This document shows, one piece after another, positions 1 through 9,632 of a stretch of DNA of 64,000 nt. Below the pieces are notes generated by a model, which worked only from the letters and a program-made list of their open reading frames with translations, ran no database searches and was not told where the DNA came from. The first letter of the stretch is position 1. Each line of letters starts with the position of its first letter. Both the position numbers and the translations under genes were made by a program. Source of the DNA: CAWDMC01 sp963803295 (lineage in GTDB: Bacteria; Acidobacteriota; Terriglobia; UBA7540). The DNA lies in assembly GCA_963803295.1 (NCBI GenBank), contig CAWDMC010000023.1, positions 62,001 through 126,000 on the forward strand, in the 5' to 3' direction.

Positions 1-1098
1 GAACAGGGATGGGATCCCAGTATATTTACGACAACAATTATATAATATGTACTGTTATCTATAAATATAAGAGCTTGTCGCACTCGACAGCTAACCTGGG
101 ATTTGACTCTATTTCTTGAACGACGATAGCGGAGTTCCTGTAGCCCCGCCGCGCCGCGACATTAACTGTGGCGCCGTGCCCCCACCGGCGCTTTTTGGCG
201 CTGCCGACAGCGCCGCTATAGTGAAATACCAGACCTCTGGTCTGGGCAAAATGGCGAGGAGCCCGATTTTCAACTATCATGTTTTTCAATAACTTAGCAA
301 TTCTGCTCCTTGGGAGAGTTGAGCGGCACTCCTGATTTATAGTGCTCAAGTAATCTTTTCCGGCACGGCCTAGAGCATACCCCACGTCGCCTTCGTGTGG
401 CAGTAGCTCAAAAATGCCCTTTGGTGCTTTTCGAGTCAGGCTGAAAGGGTCGTTAAGCTGCCCCTTCTGGCCGGTGTCAGGCGTGGATATACCTAGACTG
501 AAACTAGACTAAGTGACGCTTTTGTAGACTACTGTCGTTTCTTCCCTCTGACCGAACCCTCCTCGTCCCGAGATCCTTAGCTCGCCCCAGTTCCGCGGTC
601 TTACCATCCCGAGGGCTACAAATTGAGAAGCAGCCCGTAACCTCTTCGCTTGGTCTTGCGGCCTCGCACGTGTCCATGAACTTGGGTTGCGTGGTCCGCA
701 GCTCGCCTTTGCTCGCTCCGGTTGATGTCGGGCAATTGCCGGTGCAAAGCCACATACCGCTATCATCGAGGATCTGACCGACCCACTGGCTCAATGACCG
801 ATGCTGCTGATCGTATGGGTGAGCGACATGTCCCCGCGTTGGTAGGTCAAGTCAGGATGGTGGAACCTCTTGAAGAGGTATAACTCGTCGGAAGCTAGCG
901 TCGTTCCGGCCATTCTGGTCTGGCGGCTTCTTCGCAACAGACGGGGTGCTCAGGCTGGCCCTTAGTCATTAGCAGACCCCCCCAGCGTCGCGCAGCACTG
1001 CCTCATCGATGAATCGAGATGAGACTCACGCTGGCCCGTTTAGCACGGAAGAATTCCGGCGTGCGCAACCCGCGCCCGCACGCCGGCGCTAACATAAC
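1..1098. other. No supportable gene (1.1 kb)
   Basis: I find no convincing gene here. The open frames on the minus strand (about 59-385 and 504-794) have no recognisable family, no good ribosome binding site and a composition typical of chance frames. The first 60 bases are AT-rich, unlike the rest. The stretch lies just downstream of the beta-helix gene and resembles the other decayed stretches in the first 13 kb, so it may be eroded former coding sequence. Confidence 0.5.
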
Positions 1099-1160
1099 TC
1101 AGTTCTCAGTGTTGAGCGTAACAGCATAGCACGAATGCATTCCTGCGGAATCGTAAGCCA

Positions 1161-2900
1161 TCACGGTACCGTGTGGTTCCCATTCGGCGAAGTGTAGCTC
1201 GAAAACGGAAAATTAAATGGGCTGGCGTACTGCGTCTGCCTGAGGTCCCAGTCGACGTAAAACTCCACCTTCTTGATGTTGCTGTCATGCGCCGTACCGT
1301 TTACGTCCACGATACCTGAAACCGTTGACCCATCGGCCGGAGAGCTGATCGCGACGGTGGGAGCAGTATCGGTGTAGTTTTTGTCGGCTGATCCGTGCCT
1401 CTCCTGGCCCTCGGCCCGAAATTCCGCGAAAGTAAACCACTTGTTGATCCAAGCAAAGGGATTTCGGCTCAGGTCCGGAAGGTGGTAGGTGTTGTAATCA
1501 AATCGATTGCGAGTGAAGAAGTTGGGGTCCTGGGCGGGATCGTCGCGCGCGCCCCCGGTGACCCCGGAGTTACCATGGAACACTATGGTGTTATGGTGAA
1601 AGTAGTTGCCGATGGAAGGACCGTAGCCGGGGCGATCCTGCGTAAGGATGTCGATTCCATTGCCGCCCTGGGCCGAGACCTCCACCGTGTTGCAGTAGGC
1701 TTCTACCTTTTGGGAGCTAGCACTCAACAGCTGGGCAGCATAGAGCCATTTTTTGCTACTGTTACCGGGGTGATTTCTTAGTAGTTTGTTATTGCGGACA
1801 ATGGCGTCATAGCTAATCTCATGAATAATGCCTATTGCCGTGTTGTCTGCTGCGGTGTTGCCGTCATAGAGGACGTCGTAAACATTCATGTCGGTGTGAA
1901 ATCCATCCCCATCGTTGTGGTGTGCGTAATTGCGCCGGATGATAGGCCCCAGCATTGTACAAAGCTTGAGGCCGCCGGCCCCAAAAGAGGAAATCAACTG
2001 GGCATAGTTGTTATAGGCCAGCTCGTTCCCCTGGATCAGCACACGGCTAGGAATAGTACTGCTCCCAAGGCCTCCGCCAATTCCCAGGTTGCCGTTATGG
2101 TGGATCTTGTTGTTAAGGACCCGCCATCCGTAGTTGACGCGTACACCGTCCCCATGGTTGAGGCGGATTTCATTGTTCTTGACGATCCAATTGATTCCCG
2201 CGGTTGTGGAGCCGTTTCCCGTCCAGGCTCCTCCGATGGCGCCGGTCAAAAGCGGTGCAGCGAATTTCTCCACCTTCAAGCCTTGAATGGTGACGTTGTT
2301 GGCCGGACCGGGCGCGAACGCCGAAGGCGTCACACTGGTCTCCACCTTATGCCCGGCGGGATTGTCATAGAAGCAGATGGTGCTAGTGGCATACTCGAAG
2401 AACCATTTACCGGGGCCGAGGTCGGATAGCGAGGTCACGTGGACTAGCGGATTATCATCGAAATAGAGATCCTCGGGGTGGATGCAACGGGGATAGCCCG
2501 CCTGGCACCGAGTACTCAGGGCAGTGACCTGGCCCTGTTGTGTCTGGCCGGTGACGTAATAGTATGAACTGGTGCTTTTGAAAGAGGTCAGCAGCCTGGC
2601 GCCGCTCAGGATGGCTCCCGGTTGGCCGCTGAAGACGTCCCCATTCTTGGCGGTGATTGGCCGCGCCAGGCGATATAGGCCTGCATGGATGACGAAAGTT
2701 GTGCCTGCGGCATTGTTGCTGACCACGTTTGGAATATTCGCCCCCGAATAGATATTCACGGTCGCCGCCCGAAGGCCGATACTAGCAAGGTGGGGCGCCA
2801 CCATCAAAAAGAACAAGACCAGCACGTCTCCTGTTGGCGTCCTTGGCGACCGCTTCCGGGATTGATTCGTCGAGTCGTGTGCAATGTGTTGTAGTTTCAT
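1161..2900 (-). CDS. Secreted right-handed parallel beta-helix protein with C-terminal Ig-like domain (frameshifted end)
   Basis: The 579-residue product has a basic N-terminus and a hydrophobic stretch at about residues 25-46, consistent with export. The middle is rich in short Asn/Gly repeats such as IVKNNEIRLNHGDGV and ISYDAIVRNNKLLRN, typical of right-handed parallel beta-helix carbohydrate-active proteins (polysaccharide lyase or glycosidase folds). Residues from about 515 resemble a bacterial Ig-like domain (VAISSPADGSTVSG). The frame stops at SPNGNHTVP, but the next frame continues as TVMAYDSAG and then to a stop at 1099-1101. That is exactly the missing last strand, so one base has probably been lost near 1168 and the full gene would be 1099-2900. 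A GGAGG lies 10 bases before the ATG. It is a paralogue of the protein at 4485-6263. The substrate is unknown; a polysaccharide is inferred. Confidence 0.8.
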   Translation of the reverse strand: MKLQHIAHDSTNQSRKRSPRTPTGDVLVLFFLMVAPHLASIGLRAATVNIYSGANIPNVVSNNAAGTTFVIHAGLYRLARPITAKNGDVFSGQPGAILSGARLLTSFKSTSSYYYVTGQTQQGQVTALSTRCQAGYPRCIHPEDLYFDDNPLVHVTSLSDLGPGKWFFEYATSTICFYDNPAGHKVETSVTPSAFAPGPANNVTIQGLKVEKFAAPLLTGAIGGAWTGNGSTTAGINWIVKNNEIRLNHGDGVRVNYGWRVLNNKIHHNGNLGIGGGLGSSTIPSRVLIQGNELAYNNYAQLISSFGAGGLKLCTMLGPIIRRNYAHHNDGDGFHTDMNVYDVLYDGNTAADNTAIGIIHEISYDAIVRNNKLLRNHPGNSSKKWLYAAQLLSASSQKVEAYCNTVEVSAQGGNGIDILTQDRPGYGPSIGNYFHHNTIVFHGNSGVTGGARDDPAQDPNFFTRNRFDYNTYHLPDLSRNPFAWINKWFTFAEFRAEGQERHGSADKNYTDTAPTVAISSPADGSTVSGIVDVNGTAHDSNIKKVEFYVDWDLRQTQYASPFNFPFSSYTSPNGNHTVP

Positions 2901-4025
2901 GTGTCTCTTCCCTCCACAGTTGTGCGTTTCCTCATCCTCGTGCTCGTGGACGAGTTATTTGATTTCTGTCAGTTGCATCTAACTAGTGCACCGGTGGCTA
3001 AGTGCGCACACCTCTCCCTCGCTGCCACAAAACGCGGCGAAAGAAGGAGCAACAACACTCGGCTCCACGGCCTTGAACTAAGTCGGTCCGGCTTCTGGCG
3101 GTGTACGAAAAGCGGAGATTAAGGGAAGGGTGGACTTTCTTTGATCAACTGGGTCATTGGAAGCGTGCGCGACGCATCCCTTCGATTGACTGCTTCGCGC
3201 TAGACCATAAACGCGCTTCCCAAATTTGTCGCTTTACGGGTGACTCCCTGGTCTAGCAAACCCCCCTCGTTTGGAAAAACCCCCTTTATGTATAGACAGG
3301 CTCTCCTGCTCTTGGTCAGCTGGCCCTCCGTTTTAACCGCCGGCGCAACGTGAGTTGGCCGACCGTCAATCCCCCACAGGGCAGCGTCAGAAAAGAGGAC
3401 ATGCCTAGGGCCTGAGCGCATGGCAAACGACGGAACCAAGCCAGACCCTCCCAGTGCAAAGAACGCTTATAACTGCGACGAGCAATGTTTGTCAAGAAAT
3501 CTTTTTCTATGATTTCGAACATAAATCTTTTTGACCAGATATATATTGAGTTAGTAATCGTAAAGATATTAATCATTCAGAGCGAACTGCCAGTAAAGCT
3601 GCATCTCACACATGGGCGGCACGAAATATTCGTCAGTCACTCGACCACATAGTGAAAACGGGAGGGAAATCGTTTCCCGGCGGACTTACCGAAGGATTGA
3701 CAACTGGGCGCGAGTCGTGTTGCGGGGAGGTGCTAGTCTTCAGACTCTGGGTCAAACTGAGATCCCCCCCATCAGATTGTGACGCGGATCACGAAAGGCT
3801 GTGACGAGCGTCCTAGACGCTCTTGATGGACCGCAGGATGATTGAGCGCGATTGGTCGGCGTCGGTCTTTTGTCTCGGGGGCAAGCTAAGGCCAGGGCGC
3901 TTCCAGCCGATTGCCACTACGTTAACCCAGTGAGAGAGGCGCTTCTGAGCCGGAACTGTTAATCCGTCGACCGTGAAGAGCCCCCCTTTCAAAGGAGTTA
4001 ACGATGAGCAAAGTGAAGCGGTATT
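2901..4025. other. Intergenic/decayed stretch without a recognisable gene
   Basis: This 1.1 kb holds no gene I can support. A frame at 3200-3439 on the minus strand is open but matches nothing I know. A clearly AT-rich patch at about 3480-3590 interrupts the otherwise GC-rich sequence. The right end runs into the remnant of an alpha-galactosidase, so at least part of the stretch is probably decayed coding sequence. Confidence 0.45.
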
Positions 4026-4311
4026 GTGATCGCAGTAGATCAGGATCCCGCGGGCATTCAAGGTCATCGCCTCTACCAAGTGGGACCCATCGAAGTGTGG
4101 GTCAAATTGCTTGGCGGACAGCAGCGTGGCAGTGGGCCTCTTCAATCGCGGCGAATCGAAGAATCAGGTGACACTGAATTTCAGCGACATCGGCGTGTCA
4201 TGGTACGCCGCCGTTCGTGATCTATGGGCTCATAAGGACCTGGGCTACTTCCAGGATCACTACACCGCCACTGTGCCTAGACACGGGGTGGTTATGCTTC
4301 GGGTCGAGTGA
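4026..4311 (+). pseudogene. GH27 alpha-galactosidase, C-terminal remnant
   Basis: Two adjoining frames together read as the end of a family 27 alpha-galactosidase. The first gives VIAVDQDPAGIQGHRLYQVGP and EVWVK. The second gives SSVAVGLFNRGES, then NFSDIGVSWYAAVRDLWAHK, and closes with TATVPRHGVVMLRVE before a stop at 4309-4311. In intact family members these segments follow each other directly: the end of the catalytic barrel, then the C-terminal beta-sandwich. The reading frame shifts near 4105, and the N-terminal catalytic part with its Asp nucleophile is missing upstream. An in-frame stop lies at 4014-4016. This is therefore a broken gene fragment of about 95 codons that cannot make an active enzyme. 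Confidence 0.75.
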
Positions 4312-4484
4312 CGGACAGGCTACCTTCGGTTGACCCTGGACGCCATCTCTTGGTTTGTGCCCGTTGGATCGTGGCCGTTCGATTGCCATGTCGTCCGAGT
4401 GGTCGCGGAATTGCGCTTCCCACACTCAGTGATCGTGAGGCGTCTGATCCCTAAGGTGAACCGATTTGGTTCGACCATGGTGTC

Positions 4485-6263
4485 TCACTTGACGACCGCT
4501 GAACCGCTGATGATCACCGGGCCAGAAAGAATAACCGGTTGTGTTACTGCGCTGGCACAGGGAGATAACGTCGGGGTGCCAGTTGAATCTTGGCCCGTCG
4601 ATTGCCAGCTCGTCCAGTTGATCCCGCGATTGCCCATTCCCCACATCCAGCTTTTTTCGGTCCAGGCCAGACTCGGCACGCAATACGTGTTGACGTCGAA
4701 CATGCCTGGTACTTCCCAACTGTAGGAGCCATTGAAGTTTTCGACCTTTGATCCCATTTGCCCGGAAGCAATAGTCACAACGTTGTTGTTGAAGACCATG
4801 CCAGTTGGAGAGATGAAGTCTGGATGCTCGCTGTTTCGATTCCAGTCGTACATCACATGTATCCCTGCACCAGTGCTCGTAGCAGTCAGCAGGTTGTTCT
4901 GAACCACTGCATTGGAGGAGCTTGAAATCTGAATCTGATCGCCATTTCCATATGCCACGTTATTTGTGATAAGGGCATAGTTGCTGATCTCAAAATGGAT
5001 GCCTGGACCAGTCTCGTTGTAGATCGTGTTATGGTCGAACGTGAAGTGCTGACTGTTGACGTCCGACCATAGTCCGTGCCCCTCGTCGTCGTGGACCGTG
5101 TTGTAGGATATGGTGACGTTCGAGCTCAACACGAGTTTTATCCCACCGGCCTCGTAGCTTCCAGAAACGTGGTCGGTGTTGTTGGCGTAGACGGTGTTTC
5201 CGCTAATGAGAGCGCTTGATAAATGTCCGCCCGCGATTCCAAGACACCCATTGTGGTGGACGACATTGTTGAGTACCTGGATCGCACCACCGGCGGTATC
5301 CCCAGCCTGGATGCCCCGCTTGCTGTTGAGGCGAGCTTCGTTATTTTGTATGAGCCAACCCGACGCGCTCCCACTGCCGCCAGTGTGACCCATTGAGACA
5401 GGACCATGCTGGATGCCGCCGGCATACTTTTCCCAAGTTAGACCCTGTACGGTGATATTCAGGGCCGAGTTCGACTGTAGCAGCCATTGCTGCGTGCCGA
5501 GCTCAACTGTGTGCGCATTCGGATTCTCGGAGTTCGCAAGGTAGATGTTGTTCGTCACCCCACCCGATCCGCCCGTTACCGTTAGTTTACATCCGCTTCC
5601 CGTTCCTCCGGCCGTCGTCTCAGTCGCAGGGCTAGTTGGGTACCCTGATCCAATAGCTGTGATGGTCACCGAGACTACAGCAGTACCGCTCAATGTCGCG
5701 ACCCGAACCGTCCCCCCGGTGCCGCCTAGAACGTTAAGGATGTCGCCGACGGCATAGCCCGAACCGCCTGCTGCTACCGTGGCTGCGGTCAAACCTTGGT
5801 ATTCGTAGTACCACTCTCCGGTTGCCACATCTGCAAGGGATAGCACATGCGTGTAGGTAGTGTTGTCCAAGTACAAGTCTTGTGGGAGATAGCAGCCGGG
5901 ATACGCAGTCTGGCAATGTGCTGCGTCTGATGCATTAGGCGCAAGGGGCGTTCCGCCCGCCGTCGTCCAGTAAATGGCGCCGCCGATTGCTACCTGACTC
6001 CAGCCTGTCAATACGTTGGCGCCGTTCTCGACGGCGCCGGGCTGACCGGTGAATGTGTCTCCATTCTTGAGCGACGTCACGCTGTCGTGGTGCACGCCGG
6101 GTAGCAAAGTGAAGGTGGTACCCGCGGGGTTCGCGTCGACGAGGCTCTGCAGGTTATCGGTAGGGGCCACCGTGATCTGGCCTCTCACCATCTGAACCTC
6201 TGCGACAAAAACCAAAACAACAATGAAAGGGATTTTTTTCATAGGAATTTGTCTACTCATCAT
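4485..6263 (-). CDS. Secreted parallel beta-helix protein with an inserted Gly-rich domain
   Basis: The 592-residue product starts with a signal peptide (KKIPFIVVLVFVAEVQMVRG, residues 9-28). It is a paralogue of the protein at 1161-2900: both share the block PAGTTF...KNGD.F.GQPGA...GA..LT, then CQ..YP.C...DLY.D, then beta-helix rungs such as ALITNNVAYGNGDQIQISSS. Between residues 157 and 236 it carries about 80 residues (AATVAAGGSGYAVGD onwards) that the paralogue lacks, resembling a repeat found in phage tail and surface proteins. The start lies 3 bases after the stop of the tail-fibre-like gene, so the two are probably co-transcribed. An internal Met (MKKIPF, 6242) is an alternative start. 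A glycan substrate is likely but not shown. Confidence 0.8.
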   Translation of the reverse strand: MMSRQIPMKKIPFIVVLVFVAEVQMVRGQITVAPTDNLQSLVDANPAGTTFTLLPGVHHDSVTSLKNGDTFTGQPGAVENGANVLTGWSQVAIGGAIYWTTAGGTPLAPNASDAAHCQTAYPGCYLPQDLYLDNTTYTHVLSLADVATGEWYYEYQGLTAATVAAGGSGYAVGDILNVLGGTGGTVRVATLSGTAVVSVTITAIGSGYPTSPATETTAGGTGSGCKLTVTGGSGGVTNNIYLANSENPNAHTVELGTQQWLLQSNSALNITVQGLTWEKYAGGIQHGPVSMGHTGGSGSASGWLIQNNEARLNSKRGIQAGDTAGGAIQVLNNVVHHNGCLGIAGGHLSSALISGNTVYANNTDHVSGSYEAGGIKLVLSSNVTISYNTVHDDEGHGLWSDVNSQHFTFDHNTIYNETGPGIHFEISNYALITNNVAYGNGDQIQISSSSNAVVQNNLLTATSTGAGIHVMYDWNRNSEHPDFISPTGMVFNNNVVTIASGQMGSKVENFNGSYSWEVPGMFDVNTYCVPSLAWTEKSWMWGMGNRGINWTSWQSTGQDSTGTPTLSPCASAVTQPVILSGPVIISGSAVVK

Positions 6264-6266
6264 CGA

Positions 6267-9029
6267 TTACTTTCCGCTCCAGGTCCCAGACGGGCCCTCG
6301 CAGACATATAGAGTCGAGGCCACCCCGCCATCGGTCCTCGAATACAGCGACCCGACGACACAGGCACCTGTCGGCGCTCCACTCCCGGAAGTCCAGCGCG
6401 GGCCTGAATTTCCCAGCTGAACCGTAGGTGTTCCGGATCCGGTGCTCGTGATACCTTGGGCGACGATTCCTGCGTTAAATGTCTGCAGCACCGTCCAGGT
6501 GTTGGCTGCGGTCAGCGAAGCGCCACCCCCAGAGAGTGGACCGGGCGTCCACACCGATCCGTTCCACTGCAGGACTTGGTTCGTTGCCGGTGCGGCGCTG
6601 GATACGGGCTTGCCCTGAAGGCCGTCGACAACCGGAGCGGTGGCCGTGCCTCCCAAGTCGCCGGCGAGTGTGACGGCGCCTTGGGAAGATAAGTTGGCTG
6701 CCGGCAGTTGAGTTGGACTCGCCGCACCACTGAGATTTGAAAACGAAGGTTGTAGCGCAGCCCACAGCGTCCCGTTCCATCCCAGGAACTGGTTGGCGGA
6801 ACTGGGCGCCGTGGCTGAGACCGGACTGCCCTGCAGTCCACCCACCTTGGGTGCCGCCGAGGTGCCCGCCAAGTCGCCGGCCAACTGCACCGTGCCCTGC
6901 GCCGAGGCCGTCGCGGAAGGGAGCTGCGCAGCTGAGACGATGCCGGAAATATTCGAGAATGCTGGCTGGGCGCAGCCTGGCGCTGCACCGCTGATGTCGG
7001 CCGTCTCGAACTGGTTGGTAGCGCAGGCTCCCGTTCCCGAGCTTGCCGGGAGGGTGGCAGGAGCCCATATACTTCCACTCCACTGCAAGACTTGATTGGC
7101 AGTCGGCGCAGTGTTCGAGACCGGCTTGCCTTGTAGTCCGGCTACCTTGGGAGTTGATGCTGTGCCGTTCAGATCGCCGACGAGCTGGAGGGTGCCTTGA
7201 GCCGCGTTGCTGGCCGGCGGCAGTTGGGCGGGGGTGGCGGTGCCGGAGATGTCGGAGAACGAGGGCTGGAGATAAGTCAGCCAGCCATTGTTGTCCATTC
7301 CGTTGGCATACTGGTGAGATGGGGCAGTGGCAGCATAGACGGGTGTCGCGCAGGTAGGCGCGCTGCCAGCGTTCACGGCGGTGATGAATTGCTTGGAGGG
7401 GCAAGCGCCGACACCCCCGGTGGGTGGCAGCGATGCCGGGCTCCAGGCAGCGCCGATCCACTGCAGGACTTGGTTCGCTGTGGGCGCGGTGCCTGCCACG
7501 GGATTGCCTTGCAGCCCCGCTACCTTGGGCGCCGCCGCCGTGCCCCCCAGGTCGCCCGCGAGCTGGAGCGCTCCTACCGCGGCGTTGCTCGCACCGGGCA
7601 GCTGACTTGACGCCACGGATCCGCTGATATCGGAGAACGCCGGCTGGGAGTAACTCAGGGCACCCGCCGCCGAAATCGCTGTTGCGAACTGGTGCGAAAG
7701 AGCGGTTGACGCAGCCACTGCCGGGGCGCAAGTGGGAGCTCCATTTCGGCTCAGGGTTGTAGTAAAGGAGTTCACCGGGCAGGAGCCGACACCCGAATAG
7801 GCACCGGCGAGTTGGACGTCCGCCGCCGCACCACTGATGTCACCGAAGGAAGGCTGGGAGCCTGCTGGCACGCCGGAGGTCGAGATCGTGTTGAGCCATT
7901 GATGGCTCACGGCCGCATAACTGCGAACGCCACCCAGCGTGGTTGCGCTAGGTGCGGGCAGCGAGGAGGCAGGAATCGCCCCACTCAGGCCAATACTGAT
8001 GTTGCCGAGCGAGGGGTTGGTGACACTGATGTTAGTTCCACCCTGGAAGTTGATCGTCGCCTGACTCGACGCAGCCGCGCCATTAACCTGAAAAGCAGGG
8101 AGGCTAGGCAGATTTGCGGGAATCCACTGGTTCAGGCTGGAGTTATACTGCTGGAACTGTCCGTCCGTGGGTGCAGTGGATGAAACCGGAATACCTCGAA
8201 CTCCGGTCACGATTGGCAAGGATGCCCCGCCACCCAGATCGCCAGCGAGCTGGACGGACCCTTGAGTTGTGGCTGTAGCAAGGGGCAGGTCAGCAGGAAC
8301 CATGGTACGAAAAGTAGGTGCCGCCGCTCCGCCACTGGTCGGGCCCGCGAAAACCAAATTGGCTGATTGGTTGGCCTTGGCAATGGTTATGGTTCCCGCC
8401 CCAGTGAGCGGAGAACCCGACACGGTGAATTCCGAAGGTGTAGCCAGTCCTACGCTGGTGACAGTGCCGGAGGCTGGCGTCGTCGCCACCCATTGGTTGG
8501 AACTACTCTTGTATTGATAGACTTGGCCGTTTGCGGGGGCGGTGGCTGAAATGGGTATCCCTAGGAAACCCGCCACTCTCGGGACGCTGGCCGTGCCCCC
8601 CAGATCGCCATTGAGCTGAACGGCACCCTGGGTTGTAGCGGTGGCACTTGGTACCTGCGAAGCTGAGGCGACTCCCGCTAAGTTGGAGAACGCCGGCTGG
8701 GCGCAGGTAGGTGGGTTGCCGGTGTTGTCCTGCACGACAAACTGGCCGGCCGGGCACGTACCTGGACCGGTGGAGGCCGGAGGAGTAGCGGGCGCCCAGG
8801 CTGTTCCGTTCCATGTCAAAACCTGATTGGTGGCAGGCGCAGTGGGAGCCACTGGCTTACTTTGGATGCCTACCACAGTGGGGGATGCCGTCCCGCCGCC
8901 CAAGTCCCTGGCGAGCTGCAGGATGCCTTGCGATCCTGTCGTCGCCAGCGGTAACTGCGCGATGGCCGACCGTACCGGCGAGGTTAGAAAACGAAGGCTG
9001 CGTGCAAGTAGGGGAACTTGAATTGACAC
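6267..9029 (-). CDS. Tail-fibre-like repeat protein, main (C-terminal) part of a frameshifted gene
   Basis: This long frame is built from about seven copies of a roughly 45-residue motif of the form QG.VQLAGDLGG.A..P.V.GLQG.PV...AP..NQVLQWNG..W.P. The copies are separated by linkers such as QPAFSNLAGVAS and CP..QF......G.APTCA. The C-terminus (about the last 90 residues) is a non-repeated head: ANTWTVLQTFNAGI and ending in a GTWSGK tail. Such repeats occur in phage tail fibres and in large secreted or surface proteins of Acidobacteriota and their relatives. The first 15 or so residues of this frame are out of register. The true N-terminus, with signal peptide, lies in the other frame at 8857-9483, so the gene is broken by a single-base shift near 8970. 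No enzymatic motif is visible. Confidence 0.75.
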   Translation of the reverse strand: MSIQVPLLARSLRFLTSPVRSAIAQLPLATTGSQGILQLARDLGGGTASPTVVGIQSKPVAPTAPATNQVLTWNGTAWAPATPPASTGPGTCPAGQFVVQDNTGNPPTCAQPAFSNLAGVASASQVPSATATTQGAVQLNGDLGGTASVPRVAGFLGIPISATAPANGQVYQYKSSSNQWVATTPASGTVTSVGLATPSEFTVSGSPLTGAGTITIAKANQSANLVFAGPTSGGAAAPTFRTMVPADLPLATATTQGSVQLAGDLGGGASLPIVTGVRGIPVSSTAPTDGQFQQYNSSLNQWIPANLPSLPAFQVNGAAASSQATINFQGGTNISVTNPSLGNISIGLSGAIPASSLPAPSATTLGGVRSYAAVSHQWLNTISTSGVPAGSQPSFGDISGAAADVQLAGAYSGVGSCPVNSFTTTLSRNGAPTCAPAVAASTALSHQFATAISAAGALSYSQPAFSDISGSVASSQLPGASNAAVGALQLAGDLGGTAAAPKVAGLQGNPVAGTAPTANQVLQWIGAAWSPASLPPTGGVGACPSKQFITAVNAGSAPTCATPVYAATAPSHQYANGMDNNGWLTYLQPSFSDISGTATPAQLPPASNAAQGTLQLVGDLNGTASTPKVAGLQGKPVSNTAPTANQVLQWSGSIWAPATLPASSGTGACATNQFETADISGAAPGCAQPAFSNISGIVSAAQLPSATASAQGTVQLAGDLAGTSAAPKVGGLQGSPVSATAPSSANQFLGWNGTLWAALQPSFSNLSGAASPTQLPAANLSSQGAVTLAGDLGGTATAPVVDGLQGKPVSSAAPATNQVLQWNGSVWTPGPLSGGGASLTAANTWTVLQTFNAGIVAQGITSTGSGTPTVQLGNSGPRWTSGSGAPTGACVVGSLYSRTDGGVASTLYVCEGPSGTWSGK

Positions 9030-9483
9030 CTGTCACATATTGGTTGGGGCCGCAGACTCCCACGCCACCACCACCGCCAGCGAAAAAAGTCCTACTGTCA
9101 GTTATGCTGGTGATTACTGTGGATGCGGTCGACACGGTGGCAATTGGAATCACGCCCGCCGTGAACCCGTTGGTGTTTGAAGCCGGGGTGCAGTTTGCGG
9201 AGGGGTCGAGATAGACGTAGTTAGTTGCACTAGCCACCAGGGCCAATGTGCCGCCGGCATAACTACGCATGTTACCGTCACAGAAAGCAGTTCCTCCGCT
9301 GAGATTCAACACCAATCCGGTGCCTGCTGTGGGCTTGTAACCCGGGGTCATGCCCTGGACCGAGCTGGCGTTGAGCCGTACCGTTTGTTGAGGGGCAGGG
9401 GAACCCAGCTGCGATTTCGCCACAACCGGGCAAAGGCCCAAAACCGATAACAAGACACAAATGACTTTAATTTTTTTGCTCAT
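8857..9483 (-). CDS. Tail-fibre-like repeat protein, N-terminal part (same gene as 6267-9029)
   Basis: The start is ATG at 9483 (MSKKIKVICVLLSVLG), which gives a clean signal peptide ending near VVAKSQ. A Met 15 codons upstream is in frame but would spoil that peptide. The following region (YKPTAGTGLVLNLSGGTAF, later ITSITDSRTFFAGGG) resembles the N-terminal domain of secreted tail-fibre-like proteins. The frame stays in register to QPSFSNLAGTV near 8970, after which the protein sense continues in the frame of 6267-9029 (SAIAQLPLATTG). Beyond that point the residues up to 8857 are an out-of-frame tail. The intact protein would be about 1,070 residues. Confidence 0.7.
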   Translation of the reverse strand: MSKKIKVICVLLSVLGLCPVVAKSQLGSPAPQQTVRLNASSVQGMTPGYKPTAGTGLVLNLSGGTAFCDGNMRSYAGGTLALVASATNYVYLDPSANCTPASNTNGFTAGVIPIATVSTASTVITSITDSRTFFAGGGGGVGVCGPNQYVTGVNSSSPTCTQPSFSNLAGTVGHRAVTAGDDRIARHPAARQGLGRRDGIPHCGRHPK

Positions 9484-9632
9484 CTCAGATTCCGGAAGCG
9501 CCTGGCGCCTACGCGTTGTCTCCTTCATTCAGTTGTAAAACCTCGTAGCCCTCGCGGTCGGTGTCGCGCACCACGCCGCAGGCAGCAGTCGGGTCAAGTG
9601 ATGGGAACTCCCCCCTCGGGGCGGCGAGAATC

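Noticed and set aside
6475..7731. Minus-strand frame of 418 codons within the repeat protein
   Set aside because: It is a second frame of the repeat gene. Repeats make long alternative frames by copying.
6267..9483. Prophage interpretation of the tail-fibre-like protein
   Set aside because: No other phage gene (integrase, terminase, capsid, lysis) is nearby, and the signal peptide points to secretion.
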